Assembly (NCBI RefSeq): GCF_014205225.1 | Contig: NZ_JACHNB010000001.1 | Location: 7,855,501-7,919,500 of the forward strand | Length of the DNA stretch: 64,000 nucleotides | Source: Actinoplanes octamycinicus | GTDB lineage: Bacteria; Actinomycetota; Actinomycetes; Mycobacteriales; Micromonosporaceae | Reading direction: 5' to 3' | Part shown: positions 62,151 through 64,000 of the stretch, one piece after another | How positions within the stretch are numbered: position 1 is the first letter of the stretch | How the letters are laid out: every line of letters begins with the position of its first letter | Notes under the pieces: model-generated | Databases searched by the model: none | What the model was told of the DNA's origin: nothing | Seen by the model: the letters and a program-made list of their open reading frames with translations, nothing else | Translations under genes and position numbers: made by a program

Positions 62151-62350
62151 AGCGGATCGTGGCGGCTCCGCACTCGCGCCGGAGAGGCCGCGACGACCGA
62201 AGCAGGTCGTGGCGGCTCGGCACCCGCGCCGCAGGCGCCATCACGGTCGCAGCGAATCGTGGCGGCTCGGCACCGCGCCGGAGGCGCCACCACAGTCGGA
62301 ACGGATCGTGGCGGCTCGGCACCGCGCCTGGGCCGCCGCGACGGGCGAAA
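62151..62350. repeat. 50-bp tandem repeat, about four copies
   Basis: Unit with core GATCGTGGCGGCTCGGCAC followed by CGCGCCGGAGGCGCC; cores begin near 62155, 62205, 62255 and 62304 (periods 50, 50, 49). It directly precedes the RBS of the gene at 62360. The rest of 61910-62150 has no recognisable feature. Confidence 0.85.
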
Positions 62351-62359
62351 GGGTGGAGC

Positions 62360-62776
62360 ATGCCTCTCTTCGTTAAGCGCAAGTCAGCGCAGGTGCCGCA
62401 ACAGCAGCAAGTGGTCGACCAGCGGGCTCTTGAGGAGGCGCAGAACGACTTCTCCAGCCGATTCAAGGCATGGCTGGAATCGCTCGGCGAGGCCCAGGCG
62501 CATAGCGGGGCGGACGCGCCGACCGACGCCGTCGTGGAACGGGTGGGCGGTGTCCCCCAGCCGCAGGCGACCGAGACACTCAACCGCACGCAGATCATCT
62601 TCCTGCGGTCGTACGCCCGCAGCTACGGCGTCCGCCTGGTGGAGAACCGCAAGATGCAGGCCGTGGTCGCCACAGCCCGCCCGGACAGCAGCAACCCGGA
62701 GCGCAGCCGGCAACTCCAGGCCGCGGCCGACTTCTGGCAGGCCGTCGAGCTGTGGGTGGACCAAAGCCTCAGGTGA
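62360..62776 (+). CDS. unknown 138-residue protein
   Basis: ATG 62360 with GGGTGGAG upstream; longer frames run through the tandem repeat. Hydrophilic, Gln-rich N-terminus (MPLFVKRKSAQVPQQQQVVDQ), then helices (RALEEAQNDFSSRFKAWLESLGEAQ; NRTQIIFLRSYARSYGVRLVENRK; LQAAADFWQAVELWVDQSL). No membrane helix, no known motif. Confidence 0.7.
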   Translation: MPLFVKRKSAQVPQQQQVVDQRALEEAQNDFSSRFKAWLESLGEAQAHSGADAPTDAVVERVGGVPQPQATETLNRTQIIFLRSYARSYGVRLVENRKMQAVVATARPDSSNPERSRQLQAAADFWQAVELWVDQSLR

Positions 62777-62834
62777 CGGATCAACGCTGGTCCCCGAGAC
62801 CGCTTCACCACTGCGGGGCGCCAGACGTGGCGGG

Positions 62835-63116
62835 TCAGGGCGTGGGGCGCCAGGGGTGCTTGGCGTCCGTGGGGGTGGCGTCCGGGGTGACCTCGACGGC
62901 GTAGGTGGGGCGGTCGCCGGGGACCGGACCGAGGTAGCTGTGGCCGGTGAGGTGGCACCAGGCGGGCAGGTCCAGGGGCGCGGCCGGGTCGGTGGCGATC
63001 AGGTGGACCAGGGCGCCGGGCGGCAGGGTGGCGATCAGCTTCCGCAGCTCGATCAGCAACACCACGCAACGCCGGTCGCCGCCGTCCAGCACGACCGGGC
63101 TCACCTGGGCATCCAC
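62835..63116 (-). CDS. TusA-like sulfur-carrier family protein
   Basis: 93 residues. DGGDRRCVVLLIELRKLIATLPPGALVHLIATDPAAPLDLPAWCHLTGHSYLG follows the TusA fold (parts: RRCVVLLIELRKLI, VHLIATDPAAPLDLPAWCHLTGH); the conserved N-terminal Cys of sulfur carriers is C17 here but without the usual CPxP. May be a non-sulfur-transfer relative. Confidence 0.7.
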   Translation of the reverse strand: MDAQVSPVVLDGGDRRCVVLLIELRKLIATLPPGALVHLIATDPAAPLDLPAWCHLTGHSYLGPVPGDRPTYAVEVTPDATPTDAKHPWRPTP

Positions 63117-63293
63117 CTGACCACTCCCTCCGATTCCGTTAGATCATCCCGAACGCGCAACCGACCCATGCCGGCTCCCCCGCCCGTACGCACCCGAGCC
63201 GGGCCGGCGGCGCTGAAAGGAAATAGCGGTGGAAGCGTCGGCGCAGAAGATGCGGCGCGAGCGGATCGGCGGCGTGGGCGGGTGGAGCGGGCG

Positions 63294-63734
63294 TCACGAC
63301 GCGCGGAGGCGGCGGGCGGCGGTGCGGACGCGGCGGGAGGCGCCGGGCATCTCGATCAGGGCGCGGATCTCGGCGTCGGTCAGCTCCGGGCGGGCGGCCA
63401 GTTCCAGGACCGCGGCGTACGGGCGGCTGTCGAGGTCTTCGAGCAGGGCCCTGGTCCGCCCCAGCACGGTCAGCAGGAGCGGGCGGTCGGCGTTCGGGTG
63501 CCGGGCCAGGTCGCGCAGCACGCTGTTGCGCGTCCACCGGTCCAGGTCGTCGACGGGCACCGCGGCCAGCGTCGCCGCGTCGGCCCGCGGGCAGGTGACC
63601 ACCGCGGACCGCACGAACGGGTACGGGCTGCGAGCCAACTCCCGCAACCCTTCCCGGTCGAGCCGCGGATCCGCGACCACGTCCCGATAGTGGACCGGCG
63701 TCCGCTCCCGGGGCAGCAGCTCGTCGAGGTTCAC
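63294..63734 (-). CDS. HEAT/leucine-rich-variant-like small protein
   Basis: 146 residues from GTG 63734. Repeated helical units SPYPFVRSAVVTCPRADAATLAAV and NSVLRDLARHPNADRPLLLTVL, ARPELTDAEIRALIEMP resemble the leucine-rich-repeat variant (LRV/HEAT-like) pattern. No catalytic motif. Probably co-transcribed with the gene entering from the right edge, 55 bp upstream. Confidence 0.7.
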   Translation of the reverse strand: MNLDELLPRERTPVHYRDVVADPRLDREGLRELARSPYPFVRSAVVTCPRADAATLAAVPVDDLDRWTRNSVLRDLARHPNADRPLLLTVLGRTRALLEDLDSRPYAAVLELAARPELTDAEIRALIEMPGASRRVRTAARRLRAS

Positions 63735-63789
63735 CGCGGCACCGGACCTGGCCCGGCGGAGGTGCGCCGCCCCGGCAGCCGAGGGGCGG

Positions 63790-64000
63790 TCATTCCAGCG
63801 TCACCCGGGTGATCAGCGGGCGGTCCCGGAGGGCGAGCAGCTCGTTCGCCAGGTCCATCGTGGTGAACGGATGGCGCTCGCCGTGCACCACGATCTCGGC
63901 CGCGGCCAGGCCACCCGGAACGGCCCCGGCGTCCAGCAGCGTGCGCCACTCCGCGGGCCCGAGTTCGAGATACTCCAGGTCGGTCAGCGACCCGATCTCG
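63790..64000 (-). CDS. unknown protein, N-terminus beyond window
   Basis: Open frame from the right edge to the stop at 63790-63792 (69 codons visible), beginning EIGSLTDLEYLELGPAEWRTLLDAG and ending DRPLITRVTLE. The ExLTxLExLxLGxxEW pattern recalls the last leucine-rich repeat of bacterial LRR proteins; too short for certainty. Confidence 0.55.
   Translation of the reverse strand, partial: EIGSLTDLEYLELGPAEWRTLLDAGAVPGGLAAAEIVVHGERHPFTTMDLANELLALRDRPLITRVTLE

Overview
This is about 64 kb of very GC-rich chromosomal DNA with dense, partly overlapping genes, frequent GTG/TTG starts and ATGA/GTGA junctions. The gene content suggests a filamentous actinobacterium of the Micromonosporaceae (Actinoplanes-like) type: a secreted GH12-CBM2 cellulase behind a CebR-type operator, a mycothiol-dependent-enzyme homologue, SigE-family sigma factor, deazaflavin-dependent nitroreductase homologue, WYL/XRE/HxlR/PaaX regulators and two soluble-signal chemoreceptors. 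The genus is an inference from gene content only.

Layout. (1) 1-15.3 kb: a coherent multigene block. A Ser/Thr kinase (cut by the window edge) and a TPR-like protein are translationally coupled on the minus strand. They diverge from a five-gene plus-strand operon: an unknown protein with a dynamin-like trace, a large Hsp70/actin-fold ATPase, an unknown protein, a membrane vWA protein and a tubulin-like GTPase. (2) 15.4-22.5 kb: small metabolic and regulatory genes (DUF2238, PaaX, GNAT, hydrolase, ankyrin protein, HAD, CoA hydrolase) and one tRNA-like sequence with an aberrant anticodon arm. (3) 22.6-28.8 kb: secreted TIG-repeat protein, cellulase, and a gcvT-gcvH-sdaA operon headed by a tandem glycine riboswitch. 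(4) 28.8-34.8 kb: two MarR regulators, a DHA2 drug exporter, a repeat-rich spacer, a chemoreceptor and a secreted ricin-type lectin. (5) 35-49.6 kb: sigma factor with coupled membrane partner, mycothiol-type enzyme, nitroreductase/HxlR, SDR, ADH, HEAT protein, glutaminase, second chemoreceptor, hydrolases, flavin oxidoreductase, Clp-N protein. (6) 49.7-50.9 kb: an unrecognised soluble protein followed by an RNA locus. (7) 50.9-64 kb: several regulator/target pairs with clear palindromic operators, a sulfotransferase-like gene, a DUF4132-type operon and HEAT/TusA-like genes.

The most unusual signal is at 50.52-50.80 kb. Two consecutive tRNA-like genes appear to be circularly permuted. In each, the T-arm and 3' acceptor strand come first, then a discriminator base and a 6-base CTCCG(C/A) linker, then the perfectly complementary 5' acceptor strand, a D-arm and the 5' half of the anticodon stem. 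The outer flanks of each unit are also complementary. They lie just downstream of the gene at 49743-50474, which may be functionally linked. The second notable system is the kinase/TPR/Hsp70-like/vWA/tubulin-like block at the left end. It looks like one assembly that combines NTP-driven filament or chaperone-type proteins with a membrane-anchored adhesion domain and kinase signalling. All functional statements for these two loci are inference.
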